The notes beneath the pieces were generated by a model, which had not been told where the DNA came from, ran no database searches, and was given only the letters and a program-made list of their open reading frames with translations. A program made the translations under genes and the position numbers. This document shows positions 1 to 11,895 of a stretch of 64,000 bases of DNA, piece by piece. This DNA comes from Henricia sp. BOLD:AAB3569 (lineage: Eukaryota; Echinodermata; Asteroidea; Spinulosida; Echinasteridae): positions 930,001-994,000 of the forward strand of contig JBBELK010000376.1 in assembly GCA_037783545.1 (NCBI GenBank), written 5' to 3'. How positions within the stretch are numbered: position 1 is the stretch's first letter; each line of letters starts with the position of its first letter.

Positions 1-419
1 TTTTCTATGCCTTGGTATGGGCACAGAACATATTGTTAAAAAAGACATGTTTATGAGATGCGCTAATGAGTGACTAATTGCGGCAAAGCAGCTTTTAAGA
101 GTTTCGATGTAATACCGCCAATTCCTTTGGCCAAACATATCCTTCATTTTCTTAATTTGTTTTTCGATGTGTGGGCCGAAATAGGAAAAGATTGAAAGCA
201 ACATGCACTTTCGTCATTAGAAAACATATCTACAGTTATTGTGTCGTCTTTAAACGATGATGCCAAGTCGTTCCCAATATTGACAAAATAATGATTAAAA
301 TCATTAGCCATTTTTTGTTTAACATTCGCATTCGCGGGCAGGGTGGTGGATGTCCTAATAGAGCTTACCTCTTTAGCCAATGACACACATCTGTTTTGAG
401 TTTCCCTGATTAGCAGCAA
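1..419 (-). mobile_element. LINE (non-LTR retrotransposon) fragment, start of reverse transcriptase
   Basis: Read on the minus strand, 419 to 144 gives an open stretch with the motif NDFNHYFVNIGNDLA. This is the typical linker just before the reverse transcriptase domain of Jockey/CR1-type LINEs. Continuing towards position 1 in another frame gives AKGIGGITSKLLKAALPQL, which matches the usual start of the RT domain (A.G.DGI...LK). The two parts lie in different frames and a stop follows, so the copy carries at least one frame shift near 140-150 and a stop near 65-70. The rest of the RT lies beyond the left edge. The clade is not resolved. Confidence 0.75.
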
Positions 420-433
420 TCGTAGTAGTATAC

Positions 434-1230
434 ATGTATCTACGTTTAAGATTCTTAATAAGGTTGTTTACCTGGTTGCGTATATACATGCACTGCGTTG
501 AAGTGATGGTGGCAGACATATTCAATGATGGAATTTTTGGAATGGATTTCCTGCTAAAAACTGAAGGAAGTCTAGACCTGAAACAGTCGCACTTGAAAAT
601 TAGAGGAGGGCAAATTCCTTGCGTTGGTGCAAGCGATGAGAACACTGAACTACAAGAAATATCTGGAACGTCCTCTAAGTTTAAAACGTATTCGTCTCAG
701 TGGGCACAATTAAAAATCAGAGATGGAATGCTCTGCAGAAAGAGGGAAATGCTGGTATGCATGCATAATTCAGAGCCAAACACTCGGAAAGGGACACTTG
801 GCAAGTTTGCAGTAGTGTATGCAGACAGGCTTAAACCATGCATTTGAGGGCCCACCTGTAAAAGAGAAAGCTAAGAAAAACAAGCAATGGTTATAGATAA
901 GCCATTGAGGAAAAACCCATTGAGGGAAAGAAAGGTGCCCCAAAGATACACATGTGGGTAAAGTAGTAGCTCAGATGAAGTAGAAGATGACGCACAGACA
1001 GAGAAGTTCGGGGAGATCAACCTTGGCTGCTTAAGAACCTGAGAAATATCTGGGAAACTTGCAAACCGACGACGTATGATACCAGAGGACACGTGAAGAA
1101 GACTGACGTCACCGAGAGAGTTTACTTCTTAAATAACATAGGACACGAGGAATAAATTAAATTACGCGGCCTGGGTATAACATATTTAAGATCTAGTTCT
1201 ACGAGTTAGCTGTTGTAAATAAAATTATTT
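434..1230 (+). mobile_element. Ty3/Gypsy retrotransposon fossil (protease end and integrase C-terminal part)
   Basis: The open stretch 434-847 begins with a segment like the C-terminal half of a Gypsy aspartic protease (VADIFNDGIFGMDFL). It then passes to residues typical of the end of Gypsy pol (QWAQLKIRDGMLCRK and, near its end, DRLKPC). Sequence to about 1090 still resembles the basic tail after integrase (a VPQRYTCG-like motif). An AATAAA lies near 1220 and may belong to an LTR. RT and RNase H are absent, so this is a broken, internally reduced fossil with several breaks. It may be of the same family as the fossil at 36-39.8 kb; that is inference. Confidence 0.7.
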
Positions 1231-1492
1231 TAAATGTAAAATGTACGTGTGTAAACTTCAAGAGGGAAAGCTAAATTTGAGGATATTTGGCTTGTATAAA
1301 ATTTGAATTAGAAGACAGCGTACAAGCACAAAATGGTGCCGCGATAAATGATCACTCGCGATCTTGAAACAAGCCTGCGCTGCGGTACAAAGTACGCGAA
1401 CATGAGGAAAACGAGGGGTTTTGTGTCTTTTAGCGTCTTAAGAGGAGACTATATCATTTATCGAGCGTCGTACGCAGGTAGGCTATATGCTG
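1231..1492. other. Unassigned; shares a short motif with 9.6 kb
   Basis: No gene seen. The stretch 1408-1460 (CGAGGGG ... TAAGAGGAGACTATAT) is similar to the reverse complement of about 9612-9675 inside the 3.0 kb insertion. This points to a shared dispersed repeat. Confidence 0.4.
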
Positions 1493-2062
1493 CAAGATGA
1501 GTCTTTCCACGGTAAAGGAGGCATTTTGGCAACACAGACCATATTTTTCCGAAAATACCTTTGTCTGGTCTCAAAATAAAATAAAATAAGTTCCAATTGT
1601 TCTGAAGAGATAACTTAGGCCCAAATGGGTTACAATATACGGTCCTAACCGGGACATCCTGAAATGTAACACAAGTGTCCGTCCCGGTCCCAATTTTATA
1701 AAGCTGTTTAGCAGACAAATTTGCTTAATCCAAAATTTGTTTGCTTTATATAACAAGGGGGTTTCAGTAAAAATCTTATGAGATATATTGCAATTGACTA
1801 AAAACACAAGTTGACATACAACTTTTACTATTAACCTGTTTTTATAAAGCAAACACATTTTGCATTAAAGCAAATTATTTTCCTATACAGCTATATTGGA
1901 AATTTGTTGTCACACTATTTGTAATCCTTTTGGGGCCTAAGTTATCTCTTCAGAACAACTTAAAATTATTTCTTTTATTTTTAGACCAGACAAAGGTATT
2001 TCCTTCAAAATATGGTCTATGTTGACAAAATACCCCTTCACTGTGGACAGACCCAGATATGA
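1493..2062. mobile_element. DNA element with about 140-bp terminal inverted repeats
   Basis: The sequence from about 1493 to 1640 is repeated in inverted form at about 1918-2062. Both arms share GAAGAGATAACTTAGGCC and, further out, TACCTTTGTCTGGTCT. The centre (about 1683-1910) looks like a degenerate copy of the GGCCAATTTCATA...GCTTAAGC fold-back family seen intact at 18643-18882. No transposase is present. Exact ends and target duplication could not be fixed. Confidence 0.65.
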
Positions 2063-2206
2063 AACCGAGTGACTTCCCCTACCGCCCACCGCCTCTATAC
2101 CTAAACACACGACTGTCCCTCTAAAGCCTGAAAAGAAATACCTTGGATGTTTTACACACAATAGGGGAACAACGGAAGGGGAGTCACTAGGTCTCATATC
2201 TTGCAC
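2050..2206. mobile_element. Small inverted-repeat MITE
   Basis: AGATATGAAACCGAGTGACT near 2057 is matched in inverted form by AGTCACTAGGTCTCATATCT near 2187-2206, giving arms of about 26 bp. The sequence is related to the CACGATATGTGG family at 2414-2606 and in the array. Non-coding. Confidence 0.5.
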
Positions 2207-2413
2207 ATGTCCTTAGAATTACTAGAATATTTTAGACTCAATGGGGAAACAATGCATTGGCAATATGGGTGCCCTCTGCCGCATATAGTTCACAGAGTAC
2301 CATCTGTCACACTCCATGCACCGAATACTTTCTCATTCACCCAATACAGTTCCAATTCGGAAAAACAGCTTGGCGGAGTGACGCGGATAATGGCATTTCA
2401 CGTACCTCTTCTC

Positions 2414-2606
2414 TCATATGCAGCACGATATGTGGCAAACGGACTCACCCCTACCATTGATCCCCTATTGTGTCCCAAACATCCAAGGAATTTCTAAGGA
2501 ATTCCTTTCAGTTTTTAGGGGGATTGGTGCGTTAACAAAAGGGAAGAGTGTGTTGAGGTATAGTGGCGTTAGGGGAGAGTCCCTCTGCCACATATCGTGC
2601 CGGGTA
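2414..2606. mobile_element. Inverted-repeat MITE of the CACGATATGTGGCA family
   Basis: GCACGATATGTGGCA near 2424 is mirrored by TGCCACATATCGTGC near 2587-2601. The interior (CATCCAAGGAATTTC, then GGTGCGTTAACAAAAGGGAA) is also found in every long unit of the tandem array (for example 5586-5705). This shows that the array unit carries a related element. Confidence 0.6.
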
Positions 2607-2805
2607 TACTTCCTCTGCTTTTCTGACTAGAGGGCTTATAAGGGCTCCACCGTGCGGTTCTCAATCACTTTCCGAAATCTCGAAATACCAGCAAGAACTG
2701 TCCGCCGTTCTACGTGAATCACTACCGGTAGGTACTGCTACGGCATGTGTTTGTTGTATTTTCATGGAATCGTGCTGTAGGTACGGTATTTTATCCACAG
2801 CAATA

Positions 2806-3545
2806 GACCTATGACATAATGACGTCACGCAGTGTTTATCGCTAGTTTACACAATGCATAGTTCCGAGATTGCCCAGTTAACCCCGCCCCTTAGATATTG
2901 TTGCTATGTGCTCACAAGCCATCGCAAAAAAATGGCGACACTACGTACAAAACAACGGGACTCGGCATGGAAAGCACAGATTGATTGGAGAAAACTCGAA
3001 GGTATTTATGTTTTAGGGTCGACAGTTACCGTAGCACACACTGAGCGAAGGGCTAGTATTGCAGGAATGACATGTTTTTATAAAAATGCGCTTTCCTACC
3101 TTTGAACAGCGAATCGCCCGACATTGAAACCAAAATTCACCCGGTCACTGGCGCATACAACATACAAACTGTATGGGCAGAAATTCGCGTAAACGGTGTG
3201 ATGATTGCATCACTTTGACCTATGTGGGCGCCGTCTGCTAGCTCTGTTGTGATTGGTCGGCGGGTTCGGCTTGATTGACAGGTCGGAACTATGCATTATT
3301 GCAGGGCCATTATCTCCGCCTTTTGGGGCCTTAACAGTTAAAACCATAGTTCCGGCGTTCGTCGTGCACTGGGCTTAACTCGCGCAGGCACAACTAAGTT
3401 GACACGAACCATTTTAGAAAATTGCGATCTTTGTTTTTGACGAGGTTTTTTTTGGCAGCGAACTAGAGATACAGAGATTTCGTCCCCACTTTTCACCCAT
3501 AATGCACCGCGGTAAACATTGCGTGACGTCATTACGTTTTAGGTC
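2806..3545. mobile_element. TA-flanked MITE with about 40-bp arms around TGACGTCA
   Basis: The left end (GACCTATGACATAATGACGT...) pairs with the right end read in reverse (GACCTAAAACGTAATGACGT...). Both ends are flanked by TA, as in Tc1/mariner-type insertions. A second element (2856-3294) is inserted inside. The right arm ends 27 bp before the ATG of the secreted-protein gene, so it lies in that gene's promoter or 5' leader. The palindromic TGACGTCA in each arm is a CRE-like site; regulatory use is inference. Confidence 0.65.
2856..3294. mobile_element. Non-autonomous DNA element, 12-bp TIR GCATAGTTCCGA, copy 1
   Basis: The ends are GCATAGTTCCGA and its reverse complement, flanked by AT on both sides. 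A second copy of almost equal length lies in opposite orientation at 49948-50387. Similarity runs over the full length, including TGGCGAC...ACGTAC and the GATTGGTCGGCGGGTTCGGC region. An 83-codon open stretch in this copy is not kept open in copy 2, so it is not treated as a gene. Confidence 0.8.
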
Positions 3546-3572
3546 TATTTATTTCTCGTTCACAGAAATAAG

Positions 3573-4293
3573 ATGGCAATTTTCAGGACCGCAGTGTTTG
3601 TCTTCCTGGTAGCTGGCTTCATTGGTGCCCAGACGGATGATACATTGAACAGCGTCGTTAGACGGGTGCTCGATGAGCTTCGTCAGATTGGCAGGTATAG
3701 GCATTAAGACTTCGTTCTAATTCCGCTAAAGTATGTTTAATTGCATTGATGCATTACTTATTTACATGTGCGATTTTTACGGGGTTTGCAGAGCCGTGGG
3801 AAGCCATGACATCGTGTTAAATTTCTATTATTGTCCTTTTCAGACGGAACTAGCTTACAGGTACTTGGCCAGACTCGAAGACGTGGCGATGGATAAGTCG
3901 ACGGGCGAGCTCGAAATCGACCGGGCCATCTTCATCGATGTCTCCACCGGCAAGCCCATAACTCGACCGGACATCACCTACGGCCTCCAACTCGCTGGAC
4001 TAGAAATGGCCGTCATCGCTACTGCCTTCAAGGGCAACCGCTTCGAATCCATGGAAGCAAAGGGGCTGATGGCCGAAGGGGTCCCGTACACGTTTGTTGG
4101 AATTGAACATGGAGTGGCCAACGCAATGCAGAAGGACCTAAACGGGGCTCTGACCATGATGAAGACGGCTATAGGAGTTATCGTTGCTCATTCGCCTAAA
4201 GGAGCCATGGACATTGCCATTCACGCGGTCCGAGCCATTCACGACGAGATTGCACAAGAAGCGGCTACGCCGAAACGTTCATGGGCTCAATAG
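3573..4293 (+). CDS. Small secreted protein, two exons, family not recognised
   Basis: Exon 1 is 3573-3694. It encodes MAIFRTAVFVFLVAGFIGAQ, a clear signal peptide with a hydrophobic core and a likely cleavage site after GA or AQ. The intron is 3695-3860 (GTATAG...CTTACAG), phase 2. Exon 2 is 3861-4293 and stops with TAG. A nearer AG at 3843 would bring in an immediate stop, which decides the acceptor. The product is about 184 residues. The mature part has no transmembrane segment and no cysteine pattern. It contains alternating short helical-looking stretches (YLARLEDVAMDKSTGEL, GLEMAVIATAFKG, IGVIVAHSPKGAMDIAIHAV). The codon pattern is GC-richer than the surroundings, as expected for a real exon. 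No family is recognised; a secreted or lumenal helical protein is the most that can be said. An AATAAA at 4689 could serve as its poly(A) signal. Confidence 0.75.
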
Positions 4294-4750
4294 GAAACGT
4301 ACAAAACACAAGACTAAACCAAAGCCTTCTGGGAGTCGCACTAAAAAAGCATTCCAATCGACACCTTTCCCTGTTCTGTGGGAAAATAGCCCTTTTGACC
4401 CTAGAGTATCGACCGTAAGAAGGGTTGCACAAACCTAGATCTCGGTCTCGGTCGAAAGTTTTTAAAGTGAACACAAAAATTGGAAATTCAGAAATGTTAG
4501 GGAAGTGAATATTTGTATTTTGATCACAAGATAAAGCTACATTCCCCAAAAAAAACTTTAGGGAAAGATTATTTGTCTGCTTCATTCATGTAGACATTAA
4601 ACCTAAGATTGCATCGGCGAACTCGGTTTAGATTCCGTTTATAATGCGTGTCTTTCTCAAAGTAACACTGGATAAACTTGGAATAAGAAATAAAGTAAAA
4701 AGCTGGAATATTTTGCGAAATGTTCTTTATTGTACTCGTTTTCCACTGGT
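4294..4750. other. 3' flank of the secreted-protein gene
   Basis: Probable 3' UTR and flank. An AATAAA is at 4689-4694. No other feature seen. Confidence 0.4.
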
Positions 4751-4877
4751 TTAAAGGCAATGCGCGCGCGCCAAAATTGTGCCACGAAATACGCAGCTCC
4801 ATGCCTTTGCTACGGAGCTGCGTATTTCGTGGCACGAATTTGGCACGCGCGCATTGCTGACGAGCCTGTGCCTTTAA
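4751..4877. mobile_element. Fold-back MITE (TTAAAGGCACAG family), copy 1
   Basis: Nearly perfect palindrome. The arms read CGTGCCACGAAATACGCAGC inward and the mirror image outward, with a loop near 4800. The left arm lacks about 17 bp next to its end. Further full copies are at 46055-46195 and 59437-59573, and half copies at 41706-41766 and 52561-52626. The ends carry TTAA. Confidence 0.85.
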
Positions 4878-5100
4878 ACTAATGTATGAGGTTAATTTGC
4901 TTACATGCGTACTTTCCTAATGCAATGCTAACCGCCCTGTTCAGTACCGTACGACTATTTTGGAAGCACTTTGAAACGCTTGTTGGCAGCAAACATCCGC
5001 TGCTTTCCCATTGTTACGTCATATTGAGCATGCGCACCTTATCTCAAACGTGACGTAACAATCGGAAAAGGGCAAGGTTGTTTACTGCCACCACTGGCCA

Positions 5101-5300
5101 ATTTCATGGCGCTGCTCAGCACAAATTTGCTTAGCACTGGATTTGTTTGCTTTATTCTGCAAAAATGGATTGCCAGCTGAAATCAAAAGTGATGTGTATT
5201 GAAAGGTATTCTCTCACTCGAAGAACACAAGTTGGCGTATAATTTTGGCTTGTAATCCATTTCATAAAGCAAATAATTCCTGTGCTTGGCTCCAACTTAA
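5101..5300. mobile_element. Degenerate copy of the GGCCAATTTCATA fold-back family
   Basis: CCAATTTCATGGCGCTGCT...GCTTAG near 5097 and TCCATTTCATAAAGC near 5262 resemble the arms of the element at 18643-18882. Strongly diverged. Confidence 0.4.
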
Positions 5301-5414
5301 AATGCAAACAGCAAAGGGTGATGACGTCCTGTTAGATTTAACGAGGTGCACTAAAAGTGTGTGGTTCCTTGTTTAGTTCTTAGACCATTACTACAAGAAA
5401 ACCATACACATTGA

Positions 5415-7985
5415 GGATTTTCTGAACGTTTTCTTCAAGTTTTCTCTTTAGTGACTTGTTATTGAGCGCCATCTCGAGCAAAAACTTCAAGTGACTTCGA
5501 TAACCATACGGGGGAAAACTATTACTTAATTACTGTGTCCAGCTGGTATTCAAATTTATTTCTCAATTCCGAGCCAATACCTCACATGCAGCACGATATG
5601 TGGCAGGGGTTATCTGCCCCATCCATTGTTCCCCCATTGTGTCTCGAACGTCCAAGGAATTTCAAAAGATTTCTGGTGCGTTAACAAAAGGGAAGAGTGC
5701 AGGGGACGAAGTTGCAAAGAGGACGCTATATTCTCCTGTTGCGTCACAATTGGCGCGTTTATTGAAATGCGCTCTGGAAACGCGCGCGTTCAAACTGGGT
5801 TTGTTTTAGAACGTTGCAACAACACAATCCCTCACACCCTTCACAGGTTTACGTGAGATCACAAGAACTTCGTGCGCTCCGAGCGTTTTCGATTTGCGAT
5901 TTAAATTTTGGCGAATTACGGTATTGTTATTACGGATCCGACAGTTTCCGTCATGTCAGTGCGAAGAATACTTCTTGCAACATATCAAGTGAGTACAACC
6001 CAACAGATAATGCCATTTTCTGCTATTGCCCAACAATTGTTAAAGTAGAGATAGGCCTACACAAGAAACAAAAGCCATTGAAACTACATTTTTTTTGTAT
6101 CAAAAAAACTGGAAATTGCAACAATACCGTGTAGTATGGGCGCCGCCATTTTGTCCACAGACTAGACAGAAAATCGCGTTTTTGTTTGCAACCTTTCCGT
6201 GTATTGTCATAAGAATACACGAAGGAATTGTATAGACCCAACACAAAACGATTTTCAGTAAAATTGGCACGACCACACCACAATACATGGCTGCAATTGC
6301 CGTTTTTGTGTGAAGCTCGTATCAGTTTTTGAGTGGGTCATAACCTATATTCTGTGCTCTTTGTAAAGCAATAATGTAGGCTACTAGTTTCTTTTTTTTA
6401 GCACATGGTATTTTGTTTCTTGGTTGTAGGCCTAATTCTTTAAATTATTCATTTTCGAAATATACGCTTACCTTTATAGTTTTAAAGGTGTGGGTTACTG
6501 ATTTTAAAAAAAACACAAGCAGGAATATACATATGGAAATTGTACAAAATATCCCTTTCGATCTCATGTGTATACGTTTGTTGAAAGGAACTTAATTCCC
6601 GTGACTGACAGGGATTTAATAATTAACGAATGTTCCACTTTTAACTTTTCATTGCTGAATTCTATGAAAACAATTTGAAAGCCAATAACTTCGTCAAACT
6701 GTAGCAATGATACATATATTGGGGAATTTAGTCCTTAAATGTGAGACATCTGACACAATATATAGACAAAAATATGTTAATATTCGGTATTTGTGGTATA
6801 AGTGGTATATTTCATGAAGTTAGGACTATTCAAATGCTTAGGAAACGATTAGTTTATAGGCATCACCACTATACACTGTTAAGTACCGGTAGTCATTTTG
6901 CACCCAAAATTAGTCAAATTGGAAATAAAAATTAGTCTTTGAACACGTGACTAATTTTGCAAATTAAAAGACTAACTGGACATTGTTTGACTAACCAATT
7001 GCACGAAAATACTAATCTCAGTTTATGCAAAGACTAATGCAGATTTTTGTAAGACTATTTTTTTTTAAAGATTAATAACATCACATCCAAATTACTAATC
7101 ATGTTTAGTCACCTGAGTTCCGGAAGACGAATTAAATTGCAAATGACTAATTGTATAACTAATTAATTCGTGAAATACTAATTCCTTACAAAATTAGTCA
7201 GGCTTTGGAAGCTTCCAAGGTTTGACGTCCCTCCCTCTGAACACTTACGTTAAATATGTCTTTCTTAAAGAAAATGAGCACGGCTCCAATGTCACTGAAA
7301 ACTGTTTTTGTTGTATTTCAAGCCAAGAACACAAGACAAATATTTTCCCTTTGTGCAGCTGCTTTGGGCTGTTTGTGCACCATACGTGTTACTTATGTTG
7401 AGGTACATGTAGTTAGTTCGAGCTGAGTGGCGTAATATTCTTTTTGGCGCTGAAACAGCGTACATATAAATGTACACGTACGTACGTACGCATGCTACAC
7501 ACAGCGTTCTAATTCAGCAGCGACAGATGCAGCCACGGCGACAGATCAGACTCAAAAGAGGTAGGGATTTCGTTCATAATTACCCGATTTATGTCTTTCA
7601 ACCTCGGTAACTTTATGGCGTGGACTGTACTGAGAACTTAAGGCAGCGGCAAATTACATACAATTTAGCAAACTGCAGGATTGTGCATGAATCCCGCGAG
7701 TCCAACTTGCGTAGGCTAGGCTATGTGCATAACATAGGCCTAGGCCTACGTGTGGGCTACGTTTGTACCGTATGTGTACTGTGACTACTACTTGCATACA
7801 AACGTTGAGTGAAAATGTCTGTGTGCAGTACATGTGTTTTACATGTATGTCGACAAACAAAGCGATCATGTTTTTGTATTGTATGACGAATGTTCTACAT
7901 TGCAAAAGGTTTCTTCGTACGTCGATTAACATGTACATATGTAACTTGAACGTTGAATGGAATTTGCTTCACAAAACGTCTGTTA
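5415..7985 (+). repeat. Array unit 1
   Basis: Full-length first unit. Like U7 it keeps the CGTCATGTCAGTGCGAAGAA stretch (5951) that is shortened in U4-U6, so the two outer units look closest to the ancestral form. Confidence 0.85.
7478..7496. repeat. (ACGT)n self-complementary microsatellite, variable between units
   Basis: A run of ACGT repeats occurs at the same place in the units (7478, 8851, 15906, 18599, 21697, 24896) and again near 13493, 16200, 19335, 22432 and 25195. Copy number differs between units. Each run is its own reverse complement. Confidence 0.8.
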
Positions 7986-9483
7986 ATACTAGAATTCCCG
8001 TGACTGACAGGGATATAAACGAATGTTCCACTTTTAACTTTTCATTGCTGAATTCTATGAAAACAATTTGAAAGCCAATAACTTCGTCAAACTGTAGCAA
8101 TGATACATATATTGGGGAATTTAGTCCTTAAAAGTGAGACATCTGACACAATATATGTGGTATAAGTGGTACACAATGTATATTTCATGAAGTTAGGACT
8201 ATTCAAATGCTTAGGAAACGATTAGTTTATAGGCATCACCACTATACACTGTTAAGTACCGGTAGTCATTTTGCACCAAAAATTAGTCAAATTGGAAATA
8301 AAAATTAGTCGTTGCACACGTGACTAATTTTGCAAATTAAAAGACTAACTGGACATTGTTTGACTAACCAATTTCACGAAAATACTAATCTCAGTTTATG
8401 CAAAGACTAATGCAGATTTTTGTAAGACTATTGTTTTTTAAAGATTAATAACATCACATCCAAATTACTAATCATGTTTAGTCACCTGAGTTCCGGAAGA
8501 CGAATTAAATTGCAAATGACTAATTGTATAACTAATTAATTCGTGAAATACTAATTCCTTACAAAATTAGTCAGGCTTTGGAAGCTTCCAAGGTTTGACG
8601 TCCCTCCCTCTGAACACTTAGGTTAAATATGTCTTTCTTGAAGAAAATGAGCACGGCTCCAATGTCACTGAAAACTGTTTTTGTTGTATTTCAAGCCAAG
8701 AACACAAGACAAATATTTTCCCTTTGTGCAGCTGCTTTGGGCTGTTTGTGCACCATACGTGTTACTTATGTTGAGGTACATGTAGTTAGTTCGAGCTGAG
8801 TGGCGTGATATTCTTTTTGGCGCTGAAACAGCGTACATATAAATGTACACGTACGTACGTATGCTACACACAGCGTTCTAATTCAGCAGCGACAGTAGTC
8901 TTGATGCAAGACCGAATTTACTGTTAGAGTTCGCGATCCCCACATTGTTCATTTTAGCCGCCAGAGGGCGTACCTACACTTACAACGTGAACTCGAAAAC
9001 TCGGTCTTGATTACTCCGTAAGAAAAAAGTTCGATAACCTTTATGGAAGTACATGAATAATTAAACAGCAAGGTCAAAAATTATGGGCGCCTGCGTAGAA
9101 GAGAAAGCGATGCCTCCATAAATAGGTCATGTGGGATGGTAACTTGCCGTGTACATTTTGTACGTGTGCAGTGATTCACCGTGCCGCGCGCGAAAACTGA
9201 TATCGGGCCGTTTTCGTGCAGTGACCGTGATGCGTGGCCTGCCGAGAAGCGGCATTTCTCGGTACGAGTGCGCGCCCAGCCCAGCCCAGTGACTTCCTGT
9301 CCCCGGCCGGGGGGCGTGTTTTTTATTTACACCGCAGCGAGGGGTACACCCCAATTTGTCAACCCGAATAGAGTCTAAGTTTCCAATGACTGACGTTTCT
9401 CGAGTGACAATCTTGGAAATAGTGACAACTCTTACTCTCACTATTAGAGAAAAAGAAGAAACCGAGAAATTTCGGAAAATCCC

Positions 9484-9560
9484 AAACATGCATAGATTCG
9501 AACCAGGGACCTTATGATTACAAGTCGAGCTCTCTTCTAACCAGACCACGAAGCTGGTTG
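9484..9560 (-). repeat. tRNA-derived SINE fragment
   Basis: On the minus strand a box A-like TGGTCTGGTTAGAAGAG is followed about 35 bp later by a box B GGTTCGAATC. The acceptor arms do not pair, so this is a tRNA-derived retroposon piece rather than a tRNA gene. Confidence 0.55.
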
Positions 9561-9594
9561 CAAACCGACCGCATTCAAAACCCTAAATTCCTTT

Positions 9595-9635
9595 AAAATA
9601 ACCAACCCTAAACCCTAAACCTGAACCCTAACCTA
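9595..9635 (+). repeat. Interstitial CCCTAA-like repeats
   Basis: Several imperfect copies of AACCCTAA occur within 40 bp. They resemble telomere repeats but are short and degenerate. Confidence 0.5.
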
Positions 9636-9774
9636 TTATATAGTCTCCTCTCAAGACGTTAAAAAGGTACAAACCCCATTGTTCTCCCCTCGCAGTGGTG
9701 TAAAAAAAATTACGCGGCCGGGGGTGCCTGTCCGTGTAGATTAAGACCCAATCATGCCATGGCCAAAACATTGA

Positions 9775-10440
9775 ACAATGTTGGACAACAGTGGGAAAAA
9801 ATCTAAAAATCATGAAAATTTCTCTCTCTTAGTTTTGACACCATGGTTTTTACAACCAAACTAACATTTTACATGGTTTTATAACAATGGAAATCCAGGC
9901 TGCCTAAAATCAGACATGTCATAATTTTATTTCTCATTTTTATCATCAAACTTGTTCTAACATGCATTGTTTATTTTTCATTTAATATAAAATAAAGACG
10001 TTTATAGTGGTCGGATATGGAATTCAACCTAAAAATTCAAATTATTTCTGCACTTGAAGTGAAATATTGAACTAATGAATCAGACAATGTTGACGAACAT
10101 TTCCTTGGACGATGTTGGACAGCAGTGGGAAAAAATTTAAAAATCATGAAAATGTCTCTTTCTTAGTTTTTACACCATGGTTTTTACAACTAAACTAAAA
10201 TTTTACATGGTTTTATAACAATGGAAATCCAGGCTGGGGGCCTAAAATCAGACATGTCATAATTTTATTTCTCATTTTTATCATCAAACTTGTTCTAACA
10301 TGCATTGTTTATTTTTCATTTACAGAATAAAGATGTTTATAGTGGTCGGATATGGAATTAAACCTAAAAATTCAAATTATTTCTGCACTTGAAGTCAAAT
10401 ATTGAACTAATGAATCAGACAATGTTGACGAACATTTCCA
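9775..10440 (+). repeat. Two direct copies of a 0.34 kb AT-rich unit
   Basis: The unit starting CAATGTTGGACAACAGTGGG (9777) recurs at 10110 with the same order of words through to GACAATGTTGACGAACATTT. There are only small differences. Non-coding. Confidence 0.85.
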
Positions 10441-11895
10441 TTTTTTTTAAAGTTAACCAAACTGTGCAAATTTTCTTCAAGGGCTTCTGTCCTATCTACA
10501 AAGTAGTTTGCTGTTGTTCCCTGGAATTCGTAAAAACAGCTTCATATCCACAAAATTAATGGGCCTTCTCAAAGCATTCTCCTCAAAGCACTGAAAAGGG
10601 TGAAATTTTAAACATTTAGTAAACTAATAAACATCAAATTTAAATTTGTTCCATTAAACGTTATTCCAGTATATTTTCGGAGGCTTATGCAAGCAAGTTG
10701 CTCTAATTAATTTTCTGCAATTCTGCTTGCTGTAGAAACAAAAACATGCACGAAGAATCAGAAAAAAGGTATTGTTTTAAATAGGCCGTAAAAGGTCGAT
10801 CCTTGGGTCACAACAATTTGCCTTATTTTTTGTTGGCCTAAATGAAAATCAAATGGGTCATATTTGACTTTGGAAAATGTACAATTACTTTTGTAAAACC
10901 ATGTGGCTTTGAGAGACTCCTTTCAACATTAAACTTACAAAAATTTAATAAGGGCATTTTGAATTTTTTAAAAATCTGCCCAACAATTTATAATACTAGT
11001 ACTTCAAACATTGTGTACAAAGCATGTGATAGTGAGTGAAATTAGTAGTTTTTAAGAAAGTGGGTGGTTCTTCACTCAGATTAATTCACTCCTAAATTTC
11101 GGTTTTTTCTATCATATCTGAACTAACTGATGCTTGCAAGTCATTTTAGGGAAAAATGGTAGTGGATAACTTCTCTGAAATCGTTTAGCACTTTTTTTTT
11201 ACCGAAGCCAATAATATGAAAAGCATGCCATAGTATAGAGGAGAAGAAAACAATCCCAGTCGTTTTCTTCCTCCATGCGTAAGCGATGAAAAAAAATCGT
11301 GACCAAGCAGAAAATGCCCTAAGAAAATCTCTAAATGCCAGTCTTTGATAGCCTTTGAACTTTTCGATTCCCAACTTGGAACGAAATGCTTCGTCTTCAC
11401 TGGCCGCCCAATCATCACACCCGACCGTAGACCCGTTCACGGGTCTAACCCGACCGTACGAGCAACGCAGGCCGGCAAGCGGCAAGGCCCGGACGTACGA
11501 CGGTACAGGCGAGCCACTGAGTGCAACGCGCAAGATAGCTTTGTCCGTGGACAACGTGTTTGCCTCATATCATGTTTGCCTGCTGACTGCTGATCGATCG
11601 ATCGATCAGCGACTGGAAAAGCAGCGACATTTGTATGCACTGTCCTGTCCAGTGTGTACTCTGGGTACCAGACAGACCAGAGCTGTTGTGAATTATGGAA
11701 ATTAGATGACGTCACGCATTTCAACGTGTCACACAAAGGTATGCCAGGAATTCGCTCGGTATTTTGCGAGCGATTTATACGGAATATGAAAGACTGTCTT
11801 TTCGACTGTATTTCAGGTGCGCCCTCTGGCGGCCAATGGTGAATAGTCTATGTACATCGTGTATTGCGCGCAAAAAGGCAGTCTTTCCGAAAGAC
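10441..11895. other. Rest of the 3.0 kb insertion, no gene seen
   Basis: AT-rich up to about 11340, then mixed composition, with a palindromic GATCGATCGATCGATC near 11593 and the right inverted-repeat block. Open stretches here are short and overlap on both strands, so none is called. Confidence 0.5.

Larger units (their letters stand above)
9288..9725. mobile_element. Inverted-repeat element inside the 3.0 kb insertion
   Basis: CCCCGGCCGGGGGGCGTG followed by TTTACACCGCAGCGAGGGG (9300-9342) is mirrored near 9680-9725 (CCCCTCGCAGTGGTGTAAA ... CGGCCGGGGG). This delimits an element of about 430 bp. Confidence 0.55.

Noticed and set aside
9127-9549. 140-codon minus-strand frame in the 3.0 kb insertion
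   Set aside because: Begins in a tRNA-like SINE piece and covers inverted-repeat DNA; no coding character.
9484-9560. Functional tRNA-Thr gene
   Set aside because: Box A and box B are present, but acceptor and T stems do not pair; tRNA-derived SINE is more likely.
9595-9635. Telomere
   Set aside because: Only a few imperfect CCCTAA-like words inside a transposon insertion.
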